DNA from: Dicaeum eximium
Lineage: Eukaryota; Chordata; Aves; Passeriformes; Dicaeidae
Reading direction: 5' to 3'
Length of the DNA stretch: 64,000 nt
Assembly (NCBI GenBank): GCA_013396995.1
Contig: VWZP01007307.1
Location: 1-64,000 of the forward strand
The translations under genes and the position numbers were made by a program. Under the pieces are notes generated by a model. The model saw nothing but the letters and a program-made list of their open reading frames with translations, was not told where the DNA came from and did no database searches. Below, piece after piece: positions 26,748-40,300 of this stretch. Numbering within the stretch: the first letter of the stretch is position 1; every line of letters begins with the position of its first letter.

Positions 26748-26834
26748 AAAAGTTGGAGTAGACAAATTGTTTTAAGCTGGTGTGAAACCTGTTAGCCCAA
26801 ACCAGCTTAAAACAATTTGTCTACTCCAACTTTT
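26748..26834. repeat. perfect inverted repeat, 34 bp arms and 19 bp loop
   Basis: The left arm (26748-26781) is the exact reverse complement of the right arm (26801-26834), with spacer GTGAAACCTGTTAGCCCAA. The arms begin AAAAGTTGGAGTAGACAAAT and end ACCAGCTT..TCCAACTTTT when read across. It is not part of the CR1 ORF and matches no repeat I recognise. A perfect 34 bp arm cannot be ancient neutral DNA. It is either a recent template-switch event, a small palindromic element, or a transcribed hairpin under constraint. Confidence 0.97.
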
Positions 26835-27396
26835 TATGAATCAAAACAAAAAATCTTGTCTCTTTGCAAAGCAGAAAGAAATTTTGACCCAGTGCATTAT
26901 AGGAGCAGAAGAGAAATGCAAATGGAAATAACAAAGGTCAGGGCATCAGTTTTGTAGATTCTACCGAAATTAGAATAGACAAAAAACAATAACCCTCTAT
27001 GAGATCTTTGAGCTGTCTTCAAAATAACTCAAATCACTTGCAGGAGCCATCTGGAGAAACTCTAGAGACCTCAGCTATTCAGAACTATCTAGGCAGCTGA
27101 TCAGTACATGAGTGAAGGGACTGATGTCTTCTATCATGCATTGAAGAAAGGAACTCTTAAATACCCATTGCTCTTAATTATTTATATCAATGTAACATTC
27201 AAATTAGAAGTTCACATTAGGAATACTAAAGAACATTCACCTGAATGGTGTTATGGTACATCAGCCAGCTTAAGCAATACTGTTTTCTGAAGCATGTTTA
27301 GCTCTCTCAGGCATCTTCTATTTAGCAGTGGGCTTTTATTTTTGTTCTTCTTTGTTAGCTAAATAGCAGCACTACAAAAATAAGTAAAAAATATGA

Positions 27397-27416
27397 TTAA
27401 ATAAATAAATAAATAA
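27397..27416. repeat. (AAAT)n microsatellite
   Basis: Five units of AAAT within A-rich sequence. Confidence 0.9.
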
Positions 27417-30400
27417 AAACTAAAACCTCTGTGTTGCATTATACAAAAATTTTATCTAGCTTAGTATGCAGATGAATGTATTTCTTGTCTTTCATTTCTT
27501 GTCTAGCCTTTTACAGTCAAGAAAGCACTTTAATTTTTTTATCTCAATGGCAAAGGTATGTAGGATCCTTCTGAAAATAAAGAAGTATTTTGACTGTTTT
27601 TAAAAAAGAATTTGTCTAGAGATCAGAAAGCTGACTGTGATTTATTTGTTATAGGAATCCCAGGTCAGCAGGGGAACATATGAAAGGCAACACACAGGAA
27701 GTCCAGCCAGTCCAAACATTGAGTCATCTTCATGGTGGGCCCAACATAAATTTCTTAAATACAGTTAACATTCTCCAGCATTACCAGTAAGTAAAGCTCA
27801 TTAAAATGAAGGGAACATTAATATAGAGTGGAGTTTACCAAAGTGAATAATAAATAGGCATTCTGAAATTAGATGATGAAGCCAACTAACGCAGACTAAA
27901 TTTCAAGAGTCTTTTGCAATAATAGGCACTGTAAGTGTCTTTTACTATAGACAGTTGCAGGAGAGCAAACAAACTTCTTGATGACACTCATTTTTTCAAT
28001 TTCAAAACTAGAGCAATAGTATGTAGTTGCTCTTCCTGCTCTCTTGGCATAGCTAGCAATGCCATAGCTGTTTAAATTTGGACAGATGCAATGAAAGAGG
28101 AGCTCAGGCAGCACCTCAGCTAACAGAACAGCCACCACATCCATCCACTCCTTTTTAGTCAGCTTGTAACAGTAAAATTTGTATGAGTGTGGTGGGTTCA
28201 GTGCCATATTCAGCTGAAGCCTGCTGAACCAAATGCCTGAAGGCACTTGGATAAATGTAAGTTTAGGTCCCTCACACCTGAGCTTATATTGCAGTCAGCT
28301 TTATGACAAAACCACATGCTCCTGTTTGATGCAGTCAGTTGCCTTTGCTCTGACCAGCTGGCTCCAGAAGCTGCACTGTAGTAGTAAATCCCTGTCTGCA
28401 AGACTTGTGGCTTTCCCTAAAGGGAACATCAAGGACCAAAATTTGAATTTACCTCCACTGTATTTATTGGAATGAAACATATTATGCACAGGCAGTATAC
28501 ATTTTCTGTCTGGTACAATCTGGCATGGAGGTGAAGGAGAGGACAGGACAGAAGCAGAAATAATAATTGAATAGTTTTATTATAGGTAAAGTGATAATGA
28601 ATACCAGAAGTGACTGAAGTGAAAGTTGGAATGTCAGGTAGTTATGCAGGTAAGAGGTACAATCTTGATACCCACTCCTTCAGAAGCAGGAAGAAAAATC
28701 TCAACTCAGGATCTCAGCCTTCTGTCTCTCTCACCTGAGATCTGCACTTAAACCACAATAGTAGTGCTTAGAGTTATGATGTGTATTTAAAGAGAAGAAA
28801 AATGCCCTTTACTAGATCTCTTGACATTTCAGTGTTGGGGCTTTCCTGCTACTAACACAGCATTAAATCACATAGTAATACTCTTGTATCACAAGTGTAG
28901 GTATGTATTAATAAATACAGACATATTTTAAGTGCCAAGGGTGGGTGAGAACAGATGCATATCAAGAGCTAACCTATTTATATAATGGATTACAGAAAAG
29001 ACTGACAAGGGGTGGTTTTTCACCCACAAGGGGTGGTGATACTTACATAAAAAATGCCAGTATGCTAACCTGATAAAACAATCCCAGAAACCAAAACCCA
29101 ACCCACAGCTGAACCAGAACCACAAGGAAAGAGCCTGAGCTAGAATAGCTTTTCTCTGGAAGATTTCTTCACTCCAAACAAAATTAAAGGTCAAATTCAG
29201 AAGGAAATGAACTTTAAATCTGAGGAAGAAAAGAGATAAATCCACCTATCCTTCACCTCAGTCTTTCATGCTAATTTACACATATAATATGCAATGAGAA
29301 ATATAAAAAAGAAAAACTTCAAAAATATTCAAACCCTTTTGAGTAACTAAATCACTATCTGCATGTCTACTAAAGAAAGGGTTTTCCTCTAGTGCCTGCT
29401 CAGCCTAGAAGAAGTATGCTCCTTTGGGACACATAAAAATCCTTTTATATGGCTCTAAATTCTTGTGCCTGTGTTTCTTGATTTATTGAAAGTAAAGCTA
29501 GCAGCTACAAGGATTCTGCATTTCTTTATATTCAGCAGCTCTGAAGAGTCTCATTATTTATCCAATTGTACTGAAGCCTCAGATACACAAGACCAAGTCT
29601 GAATGCAGGCATCCTGATCTTTCTTGTTTGCTATTCCTGAATGAAAGTCATTCTTTAATTCCCATCTCTTCTTTTCTCAAGAAAGCCTGATTAGGTGCTT
29701 AAAATTTTTTTATTCAAACAGGGTTAAAAAACAGCACTAAAATCTTTGACAAAGAACCATTTTCACAGAAATAGTAGAAGATGGTCCCAAGGCAACAGTG
29801 CTCTTCATGGATTACTCAGTGGAATTAATAAAAATGAAAGGATTTTACCCTGCTCCTTTCTTACTAGTAGTATTTGGTTACAGTTTTTGCAAACTGTTAA
29901 TGTGTCCTCTTTTATTAATGGCAAAATTACTTAAAAAGAGGGAAGGAAAAAAATATTATATTTAATTTCCTTAGATAAACAACAGTAGAAAAATATAATG
30001 GCTTCAAGGACATTTTGCTCTAAGGCAGTGGAGTGCAAAGAGGTAGCCTTGGTTTGTAAACAGTGTTGGTAAATTCACAGTTATAATACCATGATCAACC
30101 ACAAGGTCTTCTCCAGACAAAAATGCAGACCTAACACTGACTATTCAAGGAAGAGTCACATGAAAATTCTGTCTAAATCTGAGGAATACAGACAATCTCT
30201 GTCTTTACCTGTGCTTCAAGGGTGATCATATTGAAACACTGAATTATGACAGCTGCTTTATGGAATTGTTTTCTCCATTAATGTTCCCAGTTGATATGAA
30301 TTAATCTCATTTTCCAAGTCTTCAGTAAATGCTTGTCCAGCTAAACATATTATACTTTAATTGCAAGATAGTAGCATTTTCTCTGGATTTACTCTCTTTT

Positions 30401-32191
30401 CACTGGGTTTAGGAGTTTTAATTAAGCACGCAGTTACCCAATCCAGTACTCAGTGCATGGGAAACTCTTCCAAAAACAATGATATTTTCTTAGAAATAAA
30501 CAGATAGATGACTTAACTTTGCTTCTGAGCATCTTCACAAAATGCTATGTGAGCTGATTCATCACGGAAGTACTAATGTTTGAAGACAAATATTGGTAGT
30601 TCAGTGTCCAAAGAGTTCAACTGTCCCAGCTATAAAATGTCTTCAGAATACCGTACAAAAGAACTGCCACAGCAGTTCTGAATATTGTTTCAAGCAACAT
30701 TCATTTAAGAGACTTAGGTGAAAGACAATTCCGTTCAGAAAACCCCAATCAGAATCACTCACAGACAAATATATACGAAGCACCCTCTACAAAAGACTAG
30801 AAATTGAGATACTAGCCTTTCATAATGTTTATACTGTGTGAAAAACCTGACTGCATAACAAAGTTTTATTCTTATGAGACCAGTGGTAGCTTCTCTTGGT
30901 TATACACTGAAACTGGTGATTCATTAAATACTGGCCTAAGCAAAATAAAAACCTCAGAAGATTTCTTTTTGGGGAGATAAGAAAAGTTAATTGGTTTAAA
31001 ATTTTTATTTATGTATCAGAAAAAAGGTAAAATCCATCCAAATGTACATTTAAAAAATGAAAATATGCTTTCCAGAGAATATACCATTACCAGATAAAGG
31101 CAGTATCAGAAATGTGATGGATCTGAATATTTCTATCAACTCCTTTCTTCTTTGCTAAGAGATTCAGGTGAGCCTACATTTGGTGAAATGAAGATTTGTT
31201 CCTGTTATGAAAGAACTGGAATAGAAGAGCTGTCTCTACCACAGAATCAGTGCGTAGCTTTAGGCAAGACTGCTTTTCAGTCCCTCTTGTAAAATTGGGG
31301 TAGCATTTCTCTTATCCAGTCTTTTCAATCAGCAACTGTTAATGCACATTTGTTTGCTGCTTAATACATAAAGTGTGTTTCTAAAGTGCCATAACTCCAC
31401 AGGTTCATAAAATTTAATGGTAGCTTCTCTGAAAGGCCCCAGACTCCATCCTGACAACAAAGGCAAAGGGAGGGTTTCCTTTTCTGTGCAGTCATTATGG
31501 TTAATTACCATATAGGCTGCATTGCTAAAGAACCATTTCCACTGAGCAGCAATTCCACCAGGAGGAAAACACATCTCGGTGCTGATGATGCCACCTGCTT
31601 AACTATTAAACCTCAAGTGCTGGCTTTTGTTCCACAAGCCTACCACAGAAACCTTCCTCTGGGGCAAAGCACTGGTGTGTGGTGAGACAGATTTTGTCTG
31701 ACTGGAGGGAAAGCAGGACATGCCCATAGGGTAAACCTTGGTCAAGTGCATTTCCATTTCATTAAAGATACATGCTGAACTGATCCAAGCAGTTTCAGTA
31801 CTCTGGAATCTACCTCTACGATATTTTCACAAATTGAAACGTTTCCCCTTGCTGGTAAGCTCTGGATTAAAAGGTCAGAATATTAAGGAGTTTCATGATC
31901 TGGAAATAACAGGTTTTGACGTGCTGTTCTAACAAAGCTACATTTCTCTTCTTCCACCATGATGCATGTAATTCCATTCTGTCCTATTTCCCAGAACTGG
32001 AGGTAAACAAAAACACATTAGAACGATACTGTCAGAGGGCAGGATGCTTTCAGCAGCATTAACATCAAGCTTTTATGCAGTTCAGGCTTCTGAACCATGC
32101 ATTTTTTTCTGGAAATTCAGTGTGGTTTATTTTTAAATCTTGTTGATCATGAAAAGCTGTCTTCTTCTTTCCTCTTTCATGACAAATCAAG

Positions 32192-32306
32192 ATTCCTCAT
32201 CCTCATTTTGATGGCTTTTAACCTAATACTAGCTTCTACTCTTAACTACTGTGAATTACAGTAATTGAAAATGCAAAACATGAGTACATTAGTTTCAAAA
32301 GCAGAG
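32192..32306 (-). repeat. left copy of a 115 bp inverted repeat pair
   Basis: The reverse complement of this segment aligns without gaps to 34268-34382, with about 14 mismatches in 115 bases. The best-kept core is GCTAGTATTAGGTTAAAAGC (plus strand in the right copy), and a second block is CTAATGTACTC followed by TGTTTTGCATTTTC. Similarity stops sharply at both ends. I see no target-site duplication, so these are not clearly the terminal repeats of one transposon. They may be two copies of an undescribed dispersed repeat or an inverted duplication. Confidence 0.9.
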
Positions 32307-33398
32307 AACTGAGGTTCTAAGTTCTCTAATTACAGCTGAATGCAGTTGTTTCATAGATTTTGTAAGCATTCCTGATTTTGTTCTCATCATAGAATAACAT
32401 GGACATCTATGAAAAGAATAATAGCAGAAAAAATAAAATAGAGCATTCAAATCTCAGCAAGATGGAATTCAATTGAAATATGCCATAACTTTGGAAAATT
32501 ATACATCATTCTATATTTAGCAATGCAAAAATACCTGAAATTCATTTTATGCTTAATCAGCTTCACTTTTCCTTCTTGTTGCATCCATTATATACTTAAG
32601 GAAAATAGCATTGTTTGCTTGAATTAATTTATAAGCCTTGACACAAAAGTTTCTTTCTTGTATTTGATCAGTTCCTCGTGTTTCAGGGTATATTTTTGCA
32701 TAACTTAATATGCAAAGACCACATTCAAAAAAAAAAAAATCCCAAACAAAACCAAAACACTTTGTAACTCTTACCTAACAATACAAAGAATTAGATATCT
32801 GTAGAAAAGCATAAAGACAAGGTTCATTTACTCTGTAGTGGACGTAAAATTTCCATCATATATCTTTTATCTGCCATCCAGTCTGCCACATCTTTCAGAA
32901 ATTTAGCATATGACTTTCTTGAGTAAAAGGAAGCAGTGCAGACAAGCACATGCTTTAATACTAACAGAATTTTTATATTTTTTATATTCAGATTGATATA
33001 TAGTAGGCTGAAGACATTACAAAGCCAGAATTTCTAGTGTACCTGGATCAAAAAACTTAAAGGATCAAAAATATTTAGTTGGCAAATTTGGCTGAAAGTA
33101 TATATTTTCTTTTTCTTTAATATACAAAGAAAATTTATTGTCAAATAAATTTTTCAATATCAGTTGACAAAAAACATTGAAGAACTTGTTTGCCTGTCCA
33201 TATGCAGTAGAGATAAAGGGAAGACATAGTTATTTATACACCCTTCCTATTCTCAATTTCAAAATTGTGAAATTCTGGTCAAAAGGACCCACAGCAGCTC
33301 AGACCAAAGTCCACCCCTGCCAGCATAGTCTCCAACACAGGGCAAGGGCAGGTGGTGATCAGCAGGCAAATGCTGACACTACCCCTGAATATACTCAC

Positions 33399-33539
33399 AT
33401 TTATTTGCCAGTGATCTCCAGCCCAGGAATGCTGTAAGCTATAAATAATGTCTTTGTGTTCAATGGCTCTGGCCACAGTTTTCTTCTTTGTGAATGTGGA
33501 TAATTGTGCTAATCTGGTAAAGCCATACACATCAATAGA
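33399..33539 (-). other. candidate internal exon (47 codons, phase 0), unproven
   Basis: On the minus strand a stretch of exactly 141 bases is bounded by a possible acceptor (CATGATATTTCAG, plus 33540 upward) and a good donor core (GTGAGT, just below 33399). Only one of the three frames is open, and it spans the segment as whole codons. The peptide starts SIDVYGFTRLAQLSTFTKKK and ends SLQHSWAGDHWQIN; I recognise no protein family. Base composition is more GC-rich than the surroundings. The acceptor's pyrimidine tract is weak. It sits between the two inverted 115 bp repeats. Chance occurrence is a real possibility in 64 kb. Confidence 0.22.
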
Positions 33540-34267
33540 CTGAAATATCATGGACAGTTCATGTCCCCACTATAAGGTAGGTAAGGGAGAGGAAACAAAA
33601 GCATTTCTTTTTTTTCAGGTTTGAATTTAGTCATCATTTACCATGTTTGAAGAGATAAGTATCTGCAATATGACCTCTTTGAGGAGATGTAAGGGTATTC
33701 TAAAACCTGAAAACTGATAAAATGTTCAACTTCTGGAAGATAAAAGTAATACAAGTGAAAGATCTACAATAAATATTTTCAATAAATAGAACACATTTAT
33801 TGTGGATTACTACAGAAAATCTTACACAACTACCACTGCATGCATAAAAAAGATGTAGAAAACCCTTAAGACCAAAAACTATGAACTTCTTAAGCCCCAT
33901 GAGCAAGGGCCTGTCATATAAAAACAGCAAAAAGCTTGAAACCAAGTGATGATTTTTTCATCTGATGCTGAATTGAAAAACATCAACACCAGCGATTGCT
34001 ACTTCAATCTTGTAGATCTGACATTCATTTTGTAGACAATTGTAAATCCCCAGCAGTCTGATCAAAACACAAACCTTGATCCTGGGCTAACACAAAGGCT
34101 GGTTATGAAACATTAGAGAAAATTATCCATTACAGATGATTTGGTTGGATAAGTGTGTTTCCTTTTATTTATTTAGGTCATGACAGAACTTTTAAGACCT
34201 GGATTAATCTGGATTTTAACTGTGAGCTACTTCTATTTGTCAGTGTACGTTTTGAGGTGGTAATTTA

Positions 34268-34382
34268 CTCTGCTTTTGCAACTAATGTACTCCTGTTTTG
34301 CATTTTCTATTACTGTAATGCATAATTGTCAAGACTAAAAGCTAGTATTAGGTTAAAAGCTGTCAAAATGAGGATGGGGAAA
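34268..34382 (+). repeat. right copy of a 115 bp inverted repeat pair
   Basis: Ungapped inverted partner of 32192-32306. The roughly 12% divergence, spread as single substitutions, indicates either two old insertions or an old inverted duplication. In RNA the two copies could fold into a long imperfect duplex enclosing about 1.96 kb. Confidence 0.9.
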
Positions 34383-37300
34383 TAACTTCAATCTCTGTCC
34401 TCTCACACTGGGAAAGTTGAAGTGTTCTCTGCTTCCACCTGTTGGTAAAAAAAAGCCCCGAAAACTCATCCATGAAGCTAGTCTGCCTGCATGCCCATCT
34501 GCACAAATGCTTAGGGAGCAAAAATCCTCATAATTTGCTGTGACACAGTTGCTGAAGATTTTTACAGAGCAGGCCACATGAAGTGTGGTGCACTTTTGAT
34601 CCAACAGTCTGTTTCCTCACACATTGAAACCAGTGCATGTGTCCTCTATTAATGCCACTAGAAGTCACTGTCCTTTAATTATCTAAGACCTTCAAAACAC
34701 AAACATGCATGATGAAACAGCAAGTTCAGTTAAAGGTAAAAAAACCCACATTAAAATGCAAGCAGTTCCAAATTTCTGAGATTTAAGGTGGATATTACCC
34801 ACTCAGTTGCGCTGCTGGTTCTTACAGCTTGCATTTCTTGTATGTTTTCAGTGAATTGTTGATGTTCTGTTATCTGCACTTGACAGTGATGCTTTTTAGT
34901 TACAGCCTCCAGGTTTGACAGTTTTCTTGGAAAACTGTCTTTATCAAATGTGCCCCTGAATCTTACCTTTTTATTAAAACATATTTGGCTGTTCTTCCCT
35001 TTCAATCTGTTCTCCATTTTCTTCTCACCTTTTCAAATTTTTCCATGTTATTAAAAATATTCCTTCTGCATTTTGACATTGTGTATTTCTCGTCCCACAA
35101 CTTCTTTCATTTTCTTTCAAGATCAATTTTTTTGTTTGGCTTTCAATTTTCTTTGTCTCCAAACTATTTTGTTTTCTTTTTTCTCATCATTAACACTTCT
35201 GTACAATTTTAAACCATTGTTTATAATTAAATACTTTCTGAAATACAAAGCTGACAAACCCCTATCTGCTTTTTTTTAACCGTTATCAGGTTTTGACTTC
35301 TATGACAACACCAAAAAGTTTTAGTGCTCCTCCATCAAATCAGGGACAAAATTAGCAATCATATTTTCCACTAGATTCTCAAGCTACACAGTTCACATAG
35401 AAATTCCAAGTGTTTTGTCCACCTCATTCTCCAAAGGTCATTGCTAGTTTTCTGCTGAAACATCACCATGAAGTTTCCAATCAATTCCCATATAATAATA
35501 TAAATATTATATAGTTTGAAGAACTACTAATAAATGTTGGATCAACAAGCAACAAGATTGCTATAATGGGTTACTATTCAGCATTCTGGATAAGGAAGAG
35601 AAATATAAGAAAAATTTATTTAGGGAAATATGAGGGTCAGTATTACTATGTAAGTACTCTTTTTCTATTTATTGAGCATATACCTTGCTTCCATTACCTA
35701 GAATATAAACTATGTTTTGGTGACCTGTTCTTTTCCCAGTCCTACTGCTAATAATTAAGATATTTTCTAGCAGACATCTAACTTTTGACATAAAACCTTT
35801 TAGTGGTTTCTTGAAGATCAGGGACAGGTCATTAAATTGCCAGAAGAAAAGTGTATACAGCCCTTTATCACTTTTAGGCATATTGAAATCCTACACATAA
35901 CAATATCTTTCTATCATATGACATTTAATTATGTCTTGTTTGGTTAACTAAATCCCAGATAAAATGAAAAATGCATTTAAACTATTATGCTGCAGAGGTA
36001 CTGTGTACTGTTCTGCTAAGGCAATCCCTGTAACGAAAAGTTGTATGTCAACAATTTAAGTGTTTGTTTCCAAGGAATCTTGGATGAGCACAACTTGAAC
36101 TTAAACAACTGACCTTTGTGTAAAAGTTCTGTGTAATATGTGAAGTATGTTACATTCCAGTAGTATTTAAGTGGCCATCAAGGAGCTTATGGATCTTTAG
36201 TCCAGATCTGACTTCCCCCTAAGCAGTCTGATTTTATAAAAAACTCTGTGAAAACAGGAAATCTCATTTTGTAACAGGTAGAGGGGCTGGGTGGCCACTG
36301 TCTTCCAGTTTTAGAACAGACACTGCCTAACAGGAACATGAAGGTTTTATTTCTAGCCAAATTTCAACATATGTAATTGAGCTTTAAAGAGCTTTTCCAA
36401 GAGACTTCCTGCTAACAGCAGGAGTTCTCTTTCCATGCCAAAAATGGCTTTTCTTTAATGAAAGTTGCATGATGTAGTGCAGAGAAAGTATGGAAACTAA
36501 TCAAATAGGGTACTTTGAAAGATGCCAGATGAAAAGACCTGGCAGCACCTTTGAGAGAGGAAGCGCTCTAAATAGATGTTCAACTGTTCAACAGACAGCT
36601 CAAACAGGATGAAAAAGGAACACAGCAGAGCTCCTCATCCTGCCACTTAGACCCAACTGTATAATGGCTTATGTTGTTCACAATCTGCTCACCTAACAAT
36701 GACAATAAAAGAGTTTCGTGTATGAAATACTAACTGCCAAACACACGCTGCAACCACCCATATACACCACTATTTATTGAGATATTTAGCCATAACATGC
36801 TACAGACATGAACATATAAATCATGACTGTAGGCTTTTTTTCCTTCCTTTTTCTGGAAAATTTTCAGAACCACCTTGTAATTCCAAAGAAACAAATAATT
36901 AATTGTGTACATCAAAACATTTTACCCAGTGGCATTTACTAAAGCTTAGATGAAGAAATTTTACACTGGGATTGGATAAGACTTTATAACTGACCCTTGA
37001 AAAGCCACTGCTGGTGAGCAGGAGGCAACTTTCTCTATTATGATGTTAATCAAGCTGAAAAAGATTTTACCAGTTTATATACCTCTTAAATTGCAGTCAG
37101 GCCTAGAGGAAAAAGCTGCACTGGGCATTGTATACATTTATATAAAAAGAGAATATTTGTCCAAACACTGAATTAGGTGGAGAAAAACCCAGTGTATTTC
37201 TGCTTGAGAATTCAGACTAGTTTTTTTTTTTCTGATTTCTGATAGGAATTCAATCAGTTTAAAATATGCATAATTCATGACCTTATTTAAAAGATGTTCT

Positions 37301-40300
37301 GTATAAGTGAATATCTAAGCCTATCTAAACAAATGTATTTCAGGTCAAGTAGTAAAAGATTCTCACACTGAAACTTCACCATTTCAGGTCTGTCCTTTAT
37401 CCTCAGCCAAGATACAGCTAGTTTATTTATGAGAATTATTTACCTGCCAGGTTGCAAAGAAAGTAAAAAATAAATTCACACACTGAACTTCAGATAAACC
37501 ATGCTTACAGATACTATTGGTGTAGCTTGAATAGCAAATGTATGAGATTTAGATGTTTGAGAACTGATGAGACAAACACTAAAGGAAAAAAATCTACTCA
37601 TTTATTTAATATTCATTTGTATCCCTCATGGATCAAATTAAAGGTCTGAAACTACAAAAATAGTGACAGCAGTGCTCATTCATTCTAGCAAGGAAATGAC
37701 CTCTGAGGACTTTGAATTCTGTTTTATATCCTTGGAGTTTAAGAGCACTCATGCCACTCTTATTTAGGGTGGCTGCTGAAAACAAAATGAGATTTGACAG
37801 GTAGGACAAATGTTACAGTGTCTGCATGACATTCAGTGTGGTTATGAAATGAGTGTCTCAGCATTAAGGATCAGCACCACAGCTCTGCATATTATGGAGA
37901 AGAGTACAGGACACCAAAAATACAAAGACACTGCAACACTGAGCAGACTCCAGTCATTGTGTGCCAGTTTGGAGAAACATTGGACATGGCACACGTGGGA
38001 TCAGTAAGACCTGCCTGAGGTCTGACACAACAATGCCTCGGATTTCAGTGTTCTCAAGTAGTATCACATCAATGCAGAACATCACAGTGACAATTTAAGT
38101 CACATTATGTAAGGGGACTTCAGGTATAAGTAAAAGATGGGAAAAGAGAAGAAACTGGTCTTTTTTAACATCAGTAATCTGGCATCTTATCTGACTTAAA
38201 AAAAAACAATAGTCAAACTGCTAAGACGGCTCAACTGAACCAATGTAAAGGCATTCGTCTTTTTTACAAAAATTAAAAGACTCACAAAATTTGTTGGCTT
38301 ATGAAATCTGGTGAATTGTAGTTTGTATTTTACATTATTTGTCTTCAAAGTAAGAAATTTATACTAAACCAGAAATATCTTTGCTTAACTATGTCCGTAG
38401 AGCATACATATTTTCATTAAAAGGACGGAACTCACAAGTTGGTTAGACACATGCTTCCAAAACAATTTTTCTCCATTCAGTAGACCGGGTAAGTTTGGGC
38501 TGTGGAGTCTACCACCCAGTGCTGGCATCACACAGGGCTGGAATGGCAAAAGCTTTCTATCCCATTAGCAAAAGATTTAGAATTTCACTGCTGACAACTT
38601 CATACTAAAAATCAGTTTATAGATACTCCTGTATGATGGAGCCTCACATCAACCATGATTTTTGATGTTTGTCAAATGCCCAGTCTGTTCTTGTGTATAC
38701 TTTCATTTGACCATAAGGCAGTAAATGAGACCAGAAATCACTCACATTTGCAGGAGAACATGATGCTATTAGTAAAACAGAAGAAACAAAATTGAGTCAT
38801 TAGATTCAGGAGAGATGAATGCCACCCTGCCAAACACTGTGCCAATCTCTTTGCCAGTGCCAGATGGTTTCCTTAGGAGGCTCTTCAATAGTCTCAGAAA
38901 TCTCTGAGATTGCTGTCAATCAGGCCAAATTCTAATTTGCATTTTCATCCCACTATTTTTATGCAGAGTTTTACGCTCATATACTCTCTGGATTTTTTTT
39001 TTAATCCCTTCTGAGCATTTAACTTCATGAATCATAAATCATCTGGTTTCAACATCCAGCCTGATTCTAGACAGTTTTCATGTTCGATTGTATTATTTCA
39101 AAAAGGGACACAGTTAAATCACACATTCAGGTAAGGAGTTCAGCTATTTTTGACAGAGCAAAATTAATCTTTTTCTTTCAATAGCACTTAGAATCAGTAA
39201 GTCAGCCTGCAGAACCCTAAATTACCTCTGACATCCCAATGTTTTCATTTTTAGGAAACGGGCTGAGAATAAGATTGATCACCGATTTTGCAATGTAACA
39301 ACTGTGTAAAATTATGTGTCTCACATTTATTTAATGGATTGGAAAGTCTGCTGCACTTTATCAAGACTGTTAATTAACTCTAGCTGTATACCAGGAATCT
39401 GGAATATTTAACAGCTGTTGAGTTTAAAACTAAGTCACAATTTGCTTTGATATGATTCTTTATGACTAATTTTTTTTCCAATGTGTATATGAAAAATCTG
39501 TCATACACGTGTTAGTCACATCCTTTTTTTTTGTTCCCAGAAGGGTTCTTTGTTGTAAGATTTCCTGTATCTTCTTTATTTTTTTCAGATGACACACAGT
39601 CTTCTTGCACTTACATGAATATCATTCAGTGTATTTTTAGAGGCACTCAGGAAAGGAAGGTGTTTTAAAGAACCCAATTCAAGGACACAAACTGAAGTAC
39701 TGCTGCGTGGGGACCAAGTCTGTAAAATAAATAATATATACATTAAGAATCATATACCTGCAAACATATACAACTGAAAAATTTGAACAAGAACTCATCT
39801 GTACATTTCAAAATTTGAAAAAGACTAGCCCAGGTATTGAGTCTTAGGCCTTCCTCCACTTCAGATGCTCTGTCCAAGCATTGATTTGTCTTATCAGAAA
39901 AAATATTATCTGAATATCTCTCTCCCAGTTATTGCTGTTCTACCATCAGCAAGAAGCGGAACTGTATCAGGTACTCAGGTTAGGCTGCCACATCCCTACA
40001 TGTATTTTCATACACGCTAATTATTAAATATTTTGTACTTCCAAAAATCTGAGGGGAAAAATAAAGCTTAAGATTAGCTTGAAAGTTCCATTATCCAATA
40101 CTTTGTTTGCAAGAGGTAGAGAAATTAACACACTTCAGAAACAAGGATTTTTTTCATTGCGGCAGGCAGGAAATTAACAGAAATAAAGCAGGTGGTTCCA
40201 TGAAATTTCTTTTGCCATAATACAGGTGAAGCATGACCATGTGCACAAATACTTTAAGAGATATCATTTCTACGTTTCATTTTCTGACACATTGTAATCT

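Noticed and set aside
32192..34382. Reading the inverted 115 bp pair as terminal inverted repeats of one DNA transposon
   Set aside because: No target duplication is visible outside the pair and no transposase-like frame lies between; kept as an unexplained inverted pair instead.
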